Positions 26,988 through 36,390 of a stretch of DNA of 64,000 bases are shown here, piece after piece. The stretch is taken from positions 1 to 64,000 of the forward strand of contig NZ_JACJPO010000015.1 of assembly GCF_014696105.1 (NCBI RefSeq). Direction: 5' to 3'. The notes under the pieces are model-generated. The model did no database searches. It was not told the DNA's origin and was given only the letters and a program-made list of their open reading frames with translations. Source of the stretch: Microcoleus sp. FACHB-1515. Lineage in GTDB: Bacteria; Cyanobacteriota; Cyanobacteriia; Elainellales; Elainellaceae. The position numbers were made by a program, and so were the translations under genes. Position 1 is the stretch's first letter, and each line of letters begins with the position of its first letter.

Positions 26988-27613
26988 TTTTGAGTTCTCC
27001 CAAATGAAGTATGAAAAACAAGAAATCAGCATTACTAGAGTTGATCGAACGATTCGATCGCTGTACTGCCAATCTTTTCTCTTGCGGCGAATTCATCAAA
27101 CAGCAGAGTGTTACTCCGCTGCTTTTTCCGATTTTGCCACAATCGATCGCAGCGCAAGACCCAGAAGGTGAACAAATTTCAGCTTCTGAACAGCACTGTT
27201 GACTATCGATTTTAAGCAAATCTCGGTCAAACCGTTTCAAGCCTAAGCAGGATTTTGGCGCTTTCTACATTCGCCTTAAGAAGGAAATAAGTAGTTCTGC
27301 AAGCTGAATATTTGTATTTTTTGATACAAATATCAGTATTCAAGTGCTAGACTATCCATTTATTTGATCCCAGTCAACTCCCTTGATTAAAAATTAGTAG
27401 CATCCGCAAAGGGCGCTACTGGGTCTGTAGGTTCTATGCTGAATCGTGTCTACCGACTGAGTTTGTGCAAAGTGAAACGTACATTGCTGACAAGTGCTTT
27501 GCCATCCAGAGCGATCGCCCTTGCCCAAACCAGCAACAAAAGCGAGGCTAACCTGGTATTTTTATTGGCAGCTATATGAAAGCAATGGTTGAAATTTTGC
27601 TGAGGAGCAAGCT
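26988..27613. other. Long spacer between ycf35 and the CHASE2 two-component operon
   Basis: About 625 bp, AT-rich compared with the neighbours. A 63-codon plus-strand frame at 27011-27202 lacks a good ribosome-binding site and resembles no known protein. The spacer contains a perfect hairpin at 27308-27333. The region marks the boundary between housekeeping genes and the secretion block to the right. Confidence 0.5.
27308..27333. repeat. AT-rich perfect inverted repeat
   Basis: ATATTTGTAT (27308-27317) and ATACAAATAT (27324-27333) are perfectly complementary across a 6-base loop. It lies about 280 bp upstream of the response-regulator gene. It could be an operator for a dimeric regulator or an RNA hairpin; there is no T-tract. 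Confidence 0.6.
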
Positions 27614-28285
27614 ATGAAGGCTCAAAGGACAATAGAAAATCAACAAAAAATCTTGGTGGTTGACGATCATGAAGCTGTACTTAATGGAACCGTGAGTGCT
27701 CTCAAACAGCAACATCCTGAAGCAGAAATTATTACAGCTCAAACGGCTCAAATCGCTCAGCAGCAGGTGGAGAATATTGAGTTTTCGATCGTGATCACTG
27801 ACTTATCAATACCCGAAAAGAATGGAGAACCCGCCCGGACAGAAACCGGAATTCAACTACTCAGAAATTTGATGCAGAAGTATCCTACCCTGAATATTGT
27901 GGTGCAAAGTGCTCATGCGAAAGCGCTTGTTCGCCTCAAGCCAATGATTAACGCTCATCAGGGTGGATTTACGATCGCAGACAAAAGCCTGCCGCTGAAA
28001 GAAATGCTGACAAAAGTTGATTGGGCACTGCAAGGATTAGTCTATACGCCGCGAGAAATGCGAACCCGATTAGAGCTGAAACCCGAATGGCTTGAAGTGT
28101 TGAAGCTCGCATTTGAAGTAGGACTACAAGACAAAGCGATCGCCGAACAAATTAATGTTTCTGAGCGAACCGTGCGCCACTATTGGACACAAGTTCAAGA
28201 CGCACTCAGCGTTTATCCTGAAGCTGGAAAAAATATCCGAATTCAAACTGAAATGCGGGCACGAGAGGAAGGATTAATCGATTAG
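27614..28285 (+). CDS. Response regulator with divergent C-terminal HTH
   Basis: The 223-residue protein has a receiver (KILVVDDHEAV, phospho-acceptor Asp in IVITDLSIPEKNG, a longer than usual loop NGEPARTETG) and a C-terminal helix-turn-helix with KAIAEQINVSERTVRHYW, resembling LuxR-type recognition helices. The Lys of the receiver is in FTIADKSLP. The kinase gene follows after 11 bp, so the pair is an operon. GAGGAGCAAGCT precedes the ATG. Confidence 0.88.
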   Translation: MKAQRTIENQQKILVVDDHEAVLNGTVSALKQQHPEAEIITAQTAQIAQQQVENIEFSIVITDLSIPEKNGEPARTETGIQLLRNLMQKYPTLNIVVQSAHAKALVRLKPMINAHQGGFTIADKSLPLKEMLTKVDWALQGLVYTPREMRTRLELKPEWLEVLKLAFEVGLQDKAIAEQINVSERTVRHYWTQVQDALSVYPEAGKNIRIQTEMRAREEGLID

Positions 28286-28296
28286 GAAAGCGATCG

Positions 28297-30198
28297 ATGC
28301 GCCAGACTTTTCAAGATCGATTCAAGCAAGAACTGAAAATTTGGCGCATTGGAGCGCTGCCTGGTTTGCTGGTAATTGCGCTGGTGATCGCGGCTCGATT
28401 CACCGGAAACTTGCAAAACGCTGAGTGGTTTGCGTTCGATCTTCTGCTGCGATCGCGTCCATCAGAACCCACCGACGATCGCATTTTAATTGTCGGTATC
28501 GACGAAGTTGATATTCGTCAGATGAAAACCTATCCGATTCCCGATCGTGAGATTGCTAAATTAATTCAAACCCTTCAGCAGCATCAACCCGCTGTAATTG
28601 GACTCGATATTTTTCGCGATTTTGCGGTTGAGCCAGGACATTTGCAGTTGGAGAATCTGTTGCGATCGAATCCAAACATCATTGGAGTTGAAAGAGTGCT
28701 AGAAAGCGAAACGGCGATCGCTCCGCCCGAAGCTTTGCCGCCCGAACAAGTTGGTTTTGCCGATGCTGTGTTGGATCAAGACGGATTTCTTAGACGCAGC
28801 TTGCTTGGCATTCCCATCTCAGCCGAAGAATTCAAAGTTTCCTTGACAATTCGATTAGCAGAACGATATCTAGCGAAGCAAAATATTACTTTAGAAAATG
28901 GCATTCAAGATCCGCTGGCAATGCGCTTTGGCGATGCAGAACTGACGCGATTTCAAGCAAATGCTGGCGGTTATGTTTCAGCAGATGCAGGTGGAATTCA
29001 AACGTTAATCAACTTCCGTAGTGGCGATCGACCCTTCCATTTCGTTCCGCTAAGAGATGTCACCTCTGGTCAAGTACCGGATGATTGGATTCGCGATCGC
29101 ATTGTCTTAATTGGCATTACAGCAGTTAGTTTTAAAGATGTGGTGAATACAGCAGCGGTACGTGGAAACAATCCTGGACTAGTCAATGGTGTTGAGGTTC
29201 AAGCTCATGCTATTAGTCAAATTATTAGCGCTGCTTTGGATAATAGACCTTTGCTGAAAGTTTGGCCGGATTCGTGGGAATACGTGTGGATTGTCGGGTG
29301 GGGTTTGTTTGGAATTTCACTAGGTCGCGTGATTCGATCGCCTCTCAAACTAGTAGCAGGACTAGCGATCGCTTGCTGCGTTCTAGTTAGTATTTGCTAC
29401 GGATTATTAATGGCAGGTTGGTGGTTACCGCTCGTTCCAGCCTTTCTTGTTTTGTTTCTAAATGGTGCAGGAATAACGGCAGCACTATTTTATCGGCATG
29501 AGCAAAATCTTCGTGCTAGGCTGCGCGATCGCCAACTGATTATCGATCAAACCTTTGATGCGATTCACAATGGCCCTCTACAAACATTAGCAAAACTATT
29601 GAGGCAGTCTGAAATGCAGTCGAGCAACTCCCTACAAACTGACTTAAAAGTGTTGAATCGCGAATTAAGAGAAGTATACGACTCTATGCGGCGAGAAGCA
29701 TTAGTTCAAGGCGATCGCTTCCACCTGAGCAGTAATCAAGAACTCGATCTAAACCTGCCGCTACACGAAGTTCTGTTTGAAGTTTACGAATATACTTTAG
29801 AGCGCGATCTACCTTATTTTCAACAAATTAAGCTTAATATTACAACCTTTGAACCACTCGACGATCGCGCTTTAACGGTTGAACAGAAGCGAGGCATTTG
29901 CCGTTTTTTAGAAGAAGCTTTGTGTAATGTTGGGAAACATGCGAAAGACGTGACGCGACTTGATGTAATTTGCAAATTAGAAAGTGACAAAAACTTGATT
30001 CGCATTGTAGATAATGGGATGGGCGATCGCGATTATTTCAATCTTGATCATGTTGGGCGAGGGACACAGCAGGCAAAAGAATTGGCACGAGAATTAGGAG
30101 GACAGTTTCAGCGATCGTCTCGTCCGCCACAGGGAACGATTTGTGAACTGGCCTGGCCTCCAGGAAAGCCCTGGCATCGCTGGTTTAGGTTGAATTAA
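28297..30198 (+). CDS. CHASE2-domain sensor histidine kinase
   Basis: The 633-residue protein has an N-terminal membrane helix (about 19-35), a CHASE2 extracytoplasmic domain (about 45-310, with DRILIVGIDEVDIRQM, VIGLDIFRDF and IVLIGITA), three closely spaced membrane helices (about 325-400), then a cytoplasmic kinase module. The probable phospho-acceptor is the His in FDAIHNGPLQTL; the ATPase has EEALCNVGKHA and DNGMGD. The kinase core is divergent from the HisKA type. CHASE2 senses unknown extracellular or periplasmic cues and in cyanobacteria is often encoded beside CHAT and DUF928 genes, as here. Confidence 0.9.
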   Translation: MRQTFQDRFKQELKIWRIGALPGLLVIALVIAARFTGNLQNAEWFAFDLLLRSRPSEPTDDRILIVGIDEVDIRQMKTYPIPDREIAKLIQTLQQHQPAVIGLDIFRDFAVEPGHLQLENLLRSNPNIIGVERVLESETAIAPPEALPPEQVGFADAVLDQDGFLRRSLLGIPISAEEFKVSLTIRLAERYLAKQNITLENGIQDPLAMRFGDAELTRFQANAGGYVSADAGGIQTLINFRSGDRPFHFVPLRDVTSGQVPDDWIRDRIVLIGITAVSFKDVVNTAAVRGNNPGLVNGVEVQAHAISQIISAALDNRPLLKVWPDSWEYVWIVGWGLFGISLGRVIRSPLKLVAGLAIACCVLVSICYGLLMAGWWLPLVPAFLVLFLNGAGITAALFYRHEQNLRARLRDRQLIIDQTFDAIHNGPLQTLAKLLRQSEMQSSNSLQTDLKVLNRELREVYDSMRREALVQGDRFHLSSNQELDLNLPLHEVLFEVYEYTLERDLPYFQQIKLNITTFEPLDDRALTVEQKRGICRFLEEALCNVGKHAKDVTRLDVICKLESDKNLIRIVDNGMGDRDYFNLDHVGRGTQQAKELARELGGQFQRSSRPPQGTICELAWPPGKPWHRWFRLN

Positions 30199-30337
30199 TT
30201 CTGCTATTTTACTTACATAAAATTGCGATCAATTGATCCTGCTTTGGCGATTTAACTTGCGTAAAGCGCTTCGCAGTTTGTCAACTCAGCTTCTAATCTA
30301 GAAGAGATAGCATAAGTTAATCTTTAACGAGGTAACT

Positions 30338-31041
30338 GTGAGCAACATCGCCAAACTTAGCGTCCAGGGGTTTATGGGTAGCTGCCTTGCGTCTCGATCG
30401 TATCTCCAGTTTGGGCAGGCTACAATCCACCGAGCCAACCTTCTGCGCCCAGCGGCAACATCACAACCACAGGCAGAAGAGGCGGCTGTTTATCAGCAGA
30501 AACAGCGAGCTTGACGGCGATCGCTCCGCTCAGCCATGTTGGGCAAACGATCGCTCCTCATCCGACGTTTATGTGGTTTGTTCCAGATGAACAACCGTTT
30601 TCCATCGAATTCTATCTTTATCAGCAGCAAGTATCTGGTGAACAGCTTATTTATCAGGTCAATCGATCGAGTACACCGGGAATGATGTCGCTGACACTGC
30701 CTACAGCAGAACCAGCTTTACAAGTCGGACAGCGCTATCGCTGGCAGGTGGTTTTATTGTGTAATCCAAATTCACCTTCCAGTGCACTTGTTGCCGATGC
30801 AGAAGTTGAAATTGCTCGTCCTTCGGCTGAATTAGAAACAGCATTTGCTAGCACGATCAATCCTGCTGCTCGCGCCAATTTACTTGCAGAATTTGGGCTG
30901 TGGTATGACGCGATCGCTGTGGCAGATCCGGAAGAACAAATCAATTTACTCACCAATTTATCTGCAATTGAAGCAGCAAATGGAAGCAGCAATCATAGCC
31001 AGGCAATCGATCGAATTATAGCCAGTTTCCAATCAAGATAA
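30338..31041 (+). pseudogene. DUF928 protein gene with a one-base frameshift in the signal peptide
   Basis: GTG 30338, with GAGGTAACT upstream, opens MSNIAKLSVQGFMGSCLA. The rest of the family sequence (SIVSPVWAGYNPPSQP, GRRGGC, APLSHVGQTIAPHPTFMWFVP and onwards to the end) is in another frame, which has a TAG at 30379. One extra base between 30390 and 30391 would give a continuous 230-235-residue exported DUF928 protein with a normal signal peptide. So the gene is either broken by a recent deletion or carries a sequencing error; a TTG at 30511 could still start the mature domain but without export. Its 3' end overlaps the CHAT gene by 26 bp, tail to tail. Confidence 0.8.
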
Positions 31042-33532
31042 AGGGTGCCCAGTATGCCGGATTCGCGGTTTGCCTGTTTTCCAGCAGCGAAATTTGGGCT
31101 GCTCGAAGCGCATCGGCTCGGCTCATATTTGGATTTTGTAAGTTGGCGTAAAATTCAGTGGCAAGCTGTGCAGTTGCGGCATCATCAATGAACCAAAGTG
31201 ATGCTAAAGCACTTCTTACACCCGCTTGAATTGCGACACCTGCAAGTCCTAAAGCAGCGCGATCGTCTCCGACTGCGGTTTGACAAGCCGTGAGCGACAA
31301 TAGCTCGATCGAATCAGTCGTTGCGGTTTGTCGCAAAATCCGATCGAGGTCAGTAATTGTCAGCTTTTGGCGATCGCCCGTAATTAGAAATGTATCGTCG
31401 GGAACAGTGCTGAACTGACCATGCGTTGCCATGTGAATAATTGGGTAGGACGCTTGAGAAAGCGCCTGCTGTAATCGTGTGGAAGTAAAGTTTTGATCAA
31501 GCAGCGGTGTGCTGTTTAATTCAGCTTCGATCGCCGCCACTTCACGATTGACATTGCTTAAAGCTGGAAAGGTTTGTCCATCAATTTCAGCCGCTTGTGT
31601 TAAGCCTAAAACTAAAACGCGAAGCCTGCTGCGATCGAGCGGTTGCGCTTCTGTTAGAGTCAAGCTTGGTGTAGTAGCGATCGCGTATTTTTGAATCAAA
31701 TACTGTTCGCCATCGTAGAGGGCGGCCATTGGAACGCTGCGAAGAATGCCGTCTTGCACAAAGACGAGTGTTTTGACTTGGAACTGTTCCAAAACTTCAG
31801 CAAATGGCGCAATCAGCCAGCCGTACATTTTTTCGGCTTGCTGAGGATCAAATCGACGATAAAAGCGCTCTAGCTGCTGACGATAGTCGTTGACTTCAGC
31901 CGTCAGCCGATCGCGATCGATATCAATCCAATGAATTTGCTGTTCACCGTTTGGCAAGCTGAGAATCACTGCCGTGCGATCGGCCAAAACCACCGAGCTA
32001 AAAATTGCTGTTGCGGCATTCGGAACGGCATCGATCGATCTTGGCGCGGCAACAATTACGCAGTCATCGCCAAAATAATTTTGCAGTTCGGCCAGCCTCA
32101 GCGCATCGAGATTTTGAAGGGCTGCGCTGATATTTTCGGGCGCTGCGGTGGACAGCCGCAGTTCAACAAGTTCGCGGTAAACCGGATCGACCGTATCGCG
32201 AAAGTCAAACTGCAAATCGCGATCGGCGCTCAATAGCTCGCTGCGAATCGTCTCCAGCGTCGTCACCGCTTTGTCATAGGCGGCGATCGCTGCTTCGATT
32301 TTGCCCTGCGCCGCGAGAATCCGTCCGGTCTGCCATTCCCACAGATACAAACTGTCTTGAGCGCGGAGGTCTTGCTCGGCAGCCCATCGCGCCTGCTGCG
32401 TCAAGGCGATCGCTTGCTCATAGTCACGCTGGCACTCATAAAAACGCCCCAACTCACCGAGCGCAAACGATTCCGATCGCGGATCATCAAGCTGTTGAGC
32501 AACCAGCACCGCCTGCTGCAACAGCGCCAAGGCTGTTGGACTGGCAGCGCAGGCGGCGGGTTCCAGCAGATGCACCAAATCGACCGCTAGATACACTTTG
32601 TCCGGCGAGTTGGGCAGCGTCGAGAGCAGATCGATCGCTTGTTGCCGTGCCGCTGCTGCCAAAGTTTCTGTGCGATAGTAGGCCGGAAGTGCAGCGACGA
32701 TCGCTCGCAGTTGTGCCAAGCGATCGCCTTGCTGCTCAGCGATCGTCAGACTTTGCTGAAAGTAGCGGATGGCAGTAGCATCCTGTTCGCGTCCGGCCTG
32801 CTCTAGTTCATCCGCGTTGGATCGGCCAACTTGGGCAGCAGCGATCGCTCGACGGTAGCTGATCTGTGCCAATCCGAGTTGCGCGTTGCCCAAGCCGTTC
32901 AGGGCAGCCGCTTGATAAGCAAGCTGATTGATGTCCTGCGCGACCGCATGACTGGCGCTGAGCAGTTCGATCGCCCGCTGATAATCACCTCTGGTGCGGT
33001 AGGCTTCTCCCAAACTGCCCAGCGCGGCGGCTTCTCCCAGGCGATCGCTCGATGTCCGCGCAAGCTGCAATGCACTTTCAGGCAAACAGTCGGGCGGCGT
33101 TGCACCACACAGCAGCGCGATCGCCTGCCGCGACTGTCCCAAGCGGCGATGTGCTTGCGCCTGTTCGGTCAGCATTCGTCCCCACTGAGCGCGATCTCCC
33201 GCTTGCCGATAGTGCGCTGCCGCCTGCTGCCAATACTGAATTTCCTGATTGGTCTGACCGATTTGCTGATAGGCTCGCGCCAAATTTTCCAGCACGATCG
33301 CCGCATTTGCTTGTTCGCCGCTGGCCTGATACTGCGACAGTGCCGCTTGCCAAGATTCGATCGCGCTTTGCACCGCTCCAGCCTGATAGCGATCGACGCC
33401 TTGCTGCACCAGTCCGGCAGGATCGATCGCTTGGGCAGCGAGTGGCGTCGGGTCGATCGCCGTCAGCATCAAGCTGAGGATAAACAACAGCCCCAATCCA
33501 AAATGCTTTAACCGTCGGCTCCAGCGCTTCAC
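31016..33532 (-). CDS. TPR-repeat CHAT-domain (caspase-like) protein
   Basis: The 838-residue protein has a signal peptide (about 1-34), some seven to nine tetratricopeptide repeats (about 40-440) and a C-terminal CHAT domain (about 545-838). The CHAT catalytic dyad is intact: His near 704 in HMATHGQF and Cys near 750 in SLTACQTAVG. CHAT belongs to the caspase clan of Cys proteases. With the signal peptide it should act in the periplasm or outside. It is divergent from the secreted exoprotein gene with a shared 229-bp promoter region. In cyanobacteria such proteins often accompany haemagglutinin-like exoproteins; processing of the exoprotein is a plausible but unproven role. Confidence 0.92.
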   Translation of the reverse strand: MKRWSRRLKHFGLGLLFILSLMLTAIDPTPLAAQAIDPAGLVQQGVDRYQAGAVQSAIESWQAALSQYQASGEQANAAIVLENLARAYQQIGQTNQEIQYWQQAAAHYRQAGDRAQWGRMLTEQAQAHRRLGQSRQAIALLCGATPPDCLPESALQLARTSSDRLGEAAALGSLGEAYRTRGDYQRAIELLSASHAVAQDINQLAYQAAALNGLGNAQLGLAQISYRRAIAAAQVGRSNADELEQAGREQDATAIRYFQQSLTIAEQQGDRLAQLRAIVAALPAYYRTETLAAAARQQAIDLLSTLPNSPDKVYLAVDLVHLLEPAACAASPTALALLQQAVLVAQQLDDPRSESFALGELGRFYECQRDYEQAIALTQQARWAAEQDLRAQDSLYLWEWQTGRILAAQGKIEAAIAAYDKAVTTLETIRSELLSADRDLQFDFRDTVDPVYRELVELRLSTAAPENISAALQNLDALRLAELQNYFGDDCVIVAAPRSIDAVPNAATAIFSSVVLADRTAVILSLPNGEQQIHWIDIDRDRLTAEVNDYRQQLERFYRRFDPQQAEKMYGWLIAPFAEVLEQFQVKTLVFVQDGILRSVPMAALYDGEQYLIQKYAIATTPSLTLTEAQPLDRSRLRVLVLGLTQAAEIDGQTFPALSNVNREVAAIEAELNSTPLLDQNFTSTRLQQALSQASYPIIHMATHGQFSTVPDDTFLITGDRQKLTITDLDRILRQTATTDSIELLSLTACQTAVGDDRAALGLAGVAIQAGVRSALASLWFIDDAATAQLATEFYANLQNPNMSRADALRAAQISLLENRQTANPAYWAPFILIGNWL

Positions 33533-33761
33533 GATCGGCTCGCTCCCAGCAGTTCTTCAACAGCTTATCAATTGACGGCTTAAGAGCGCATTCTAGAGTT
33601 GCTGCATTCTGCTGTCCGAGTGCTTGTAATTACTTTCGCAGCATTCTTAATCGTCCACATTGGCAGCAAAACTTCGTAAATCATCAAGATGCTTGACGAT
33701 CGCTTTGCAGTTCAAGCTAGCAGTGGTAGTTTATAAGCGCTGCTCTTGAAGAAATCTGGTT

Positions 33762-36203
33762 GTGTCTTACTCGCTACGCTCCCTTTGGATCGCGACCGCC
33801 TCAATCGGCTGTGTCATCAGTCCGGCTACGGCTCAAGTCATTCCTGATAATACTTTAGGCGCAGAAAATTCGCGAGTCAGTCGCGATCGCATTGGCAATT
33901 TAGAAAGCGATCGCATTGATGGCGGCGCAGTTCGCGGCAGCAATTTGTTTCATAGTTTCGATCGCTTCAATGTGGGCGAAGGGCGCGGCGTCTACTTCAG
34001 CAATCCAACTGGAATTGACAGCATTTTTAGTCGAGTTACAGGTCGCGATGTTTCAAATATTCTAGGGCGACTTGGCGTTTTAGGAACTGCCGACTTGTAT
34101 TTAATCAATCCAAACGGCATTGTGTTTGGAGAAGATGCCAGCTTAGATGTCGTTGGTTCATTTACAGCGACTACATCAAACGCAATTGAATTTGGCGATC
34201 GTGGCGTTTTTGATGCAGCAAATCCAACCGTTCCATCCTCACTTTTAACGATTAATCCATCTGCCTATTTGTTTAGTCAGCCAAATGCTGGAGCGATCGT
34301 CAATCGCGCTAGCATTCCCATCGATCCTACCAGTGAATTGAGCTTTGGCCTGTTTGTTCTACCGACGGAAACTCTGACGCTTTTGGGAGGAGAGGTTCGC
34401 CTCAACGGAGGAGCGCTAACCGCTATCAGCGGTCAAATTGAAGTTGGCGCAGTTGATGGAATTGGCAGCGTTAGAGTCAATTCAAACGGACGTTTATTTT
34501 TTCCAAATCATCTCGATCGCGCGGATGTTTCATTAACAAACTCAGGCATCATCAACGTTTTGGGTGCTGGCGGTGGAACGGTTAGAATTCATGCTGACAA
34601 TCTGCTGATTTCACAAGGTACGATCGGGGCTGGAATTGCTCCAGAATTAGGTTCTGCAACGGCACAGGCCGGAGATATTGTGTTGGATGCAACGGGCAGA
34701 ATCCGAATAGAGCGATCGTCCTCGATTGGAAATGAAGTGTTAAGAAGCGAGAGCGGCGAATTTGGAACTGGTAATAGTGGCGACATCATTGTTCGCGGCG
34801 ATTCGCTTTTAGTGAACGACTCTATAATCAGTGCAAGCACGTTTGGGATCGGCGATTCAGGTTCCATTCGCCTGAATGCCGTAAATGACATCCATTTACA
34901 GAACAGCATTCAAAACGACAGGGGAATTCGGACTGGTGTGGGGGCAACAGGTGTTGGTCAAACGGGTGATATTCAAATCACTGCTGGGGGACAAGTTCGC
35001 TTAAACCAAATGCTCATTGCGACGAGTTCGCGCAGTGCAACCTTTCAAGCAGGAGTTTCAATTGATCTCGATCGCCTTGCCAGCACCAGCAACGTTCGCA
35101 TCAATGCGCGATCGTTTGAACTCGACAATTCGATTATTTCAACAGGCGTCTTTGAATTTCCAGGCTCAGCAGAAATTCCAGTTGGAGGTGCTAGCAATGT
35201 CACGATCAACGTAGCTGAAGAAATTGAAATCTTTGATTCCAACTTGAATGACGATATTATTCCTGGAATCGGAAGTCAAGTTGCCCCTGGTGCACTTGGT
35301 AGAGGCGGAAATATTTCACTAAATGCTCAATCTTTTTCGATCGCAAACGGCGGCCTCAGTTCAAGTAATTTGACAGGTTTTGGTGCCGAATCGCTTGACC
35401 GACCTTTAGCCACGTTCTTGCTCAACTTTGCAGAATTTGGGCAAAGCGGAAATATTCAAGTGCGAGTTGACGATCGATTCGAGGCAACGGACAGTCAAAT
35501 ATTTGCGGTCGGCTTAATTTTAGGTGGAGAAATTGCGATCGATGCTGGAGACATCTCGCTCCGCGAAGACACAACGGTTTCTTCTTTTGCCGGAGTGAGA
35601 GATGCCGGAGGAATTACCCTAGAAGCCGATTCAGTTTTAGCATTTGACAATGCAAATATTACTGCATTCTCGCTGGTTGGCAGAGGCGGAAATATTGAAC
35701 TCGAAACGCCTGCCTTTTTTGCTGAAAACTATCGGTTCAGTTCAGCAAGTATTGAGAATTCGGGCTTGAGCGATCGAAGTTCACTAGAGGAGCTTGATGA
35801 GTTCAGCAACAGCGACGAGTTCAACGATTTTCTAGAGGAGCGCTTAGCTTTTTTAGATAACGATCGCGTTGATGTGGATGCCAGCGGCACAATTTCCGGC
35901 GGCGAAATTGCCATTCCAGATGTTAGCCTCGTGCAAAATAGCCTGGTCGAAATTCCCGAAAACGCGATCGATACGAACGCTTTACTTGCCAATAGCTGCA
36001 TTACCCGCACGCCAAATCGCGGTAGCTTTATTGTTACCGGAAGTGGAAATCTGCCTGCTCGTCCCGGTGACGAATTTGCTTCACCCTACTCGACAGGAAC
36101 GGTGCGATCGATTCCAGACGGCGAACCATCGATCGAGGAGCCGCAAGGTATTTACACGCTGCCAGATGGTCGATTGGTGATGAGCCGCGAGTGTGATGAA
36201 TGA
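33762..36203 (+). CDS. Two-partner secretion exoprotein (TpsA, filamentous haemagglutinin N-terminal domain)
   Basis: The 813-residue protein has a signal peptide ending near ISPATAQ (about 25), then the TPS/FHA secretion domain (about 30-280) with RVSRDRIGNLESDRIDGG, SFDRFNVGEGRGVYFSNP and LYLINPNGIVFGEDASLDVVG. The remainder is Asn/Gly/Ser-rich and predicted to continue as a beta-helix. The last ~40 residues contain a Cys (NSCITR) seen in related cyanobacterial exoproteins. It should be exported by Sec and moved through the outer membrane by the TpsB encoded 1.4 kb downstream. The start is GTG with a weak ribosome-binding site. Confidence 0.92.
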   Translation: MSYSLRSLWIATASIGCVISPATAQVIPDNTLGAENSRVSRDRIGNLESDRIDGGAVRGSNLFHSFDRFNVGEGRGVYFSNPTGIDSIFSRVTGRDVSNILGRLGVLGTADLYLINPNGIVFGEDASLDVVGSFTATTSNAIEFGDRGVFDAANPTVPSSLLTINPSAYLFSQPNAGAIVNRASIPIDPTSELSFGLFVLPTETLTLLGGEVRLNGGALTAISGQIEVGAVDGIGSVRVNSNGRLFFPNHLDRADVSLTNSGIINVLGAGGGTVRIHADNLLISQGTIGAGIAPELGSATAQAGDIVLDATGRIRIERSSSIGNEVLRSESGEFGTGNSGDIIVRGDSLLVNDSIISASTFGIGDSGSIRLNAVNDIHLQNSIQNDRGIRTGVGATGVGQTGDIQITAGGQVRLNQMLIATSSRSATFQAGVSIDLDRLASTSNVRINARSFELDNSIISTGVFEFPGSAEIPVGGASNVTINVAEEIEIFDSNLNDDIIPGIGSQVAPGALGRGGNISLNAQSFSIANGGLSSSNLTGFGAESLDRPLATFLLNFAEFGQSGNIQVRVDDRFEATDSQIFAVGLILGGEIAIDAGDISLREDTTVSSFAGVRDAGGITLEADSVLAFDNANITAFSLVGRGGNIELETPAFFAENYRFSSASIENSGLSDRSSLEELDEFSNSDEFNDFLEERLAFLDNDRVDVDASGTISGGEIAIPDVSLVQNSLVEIPENAIDTNALLANSCITRTPNRGSFIVTGSGNLPARPGDEFASPYSTGTVRSIPDGEPSIEEPQGIYTLPDGRLVMSRECDE

Positions 36204-36390
36204 CTTGCTTGTTCTACAGTTCACCATTTTCAATTTACGGACAAAGCGAGTAGAACTACGATTTCTTACAGTTTTTAGCAATTTGCTTTGTCGCTAGTGG
36301 AGATCGACTTGTCAGAAAGGGTTGCTGTTTCTCAAACTGATCTTTTTTAATCTTGAACTATGAACAACAGTGAGCTTAGGAGCAGAAGAG

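Noticed and set aside
27011-27202. Possible small gene divergent from ycf35
   Set aside because: Weak ribosome-binding site, no similarity to a known family, and composition no better than random frames.
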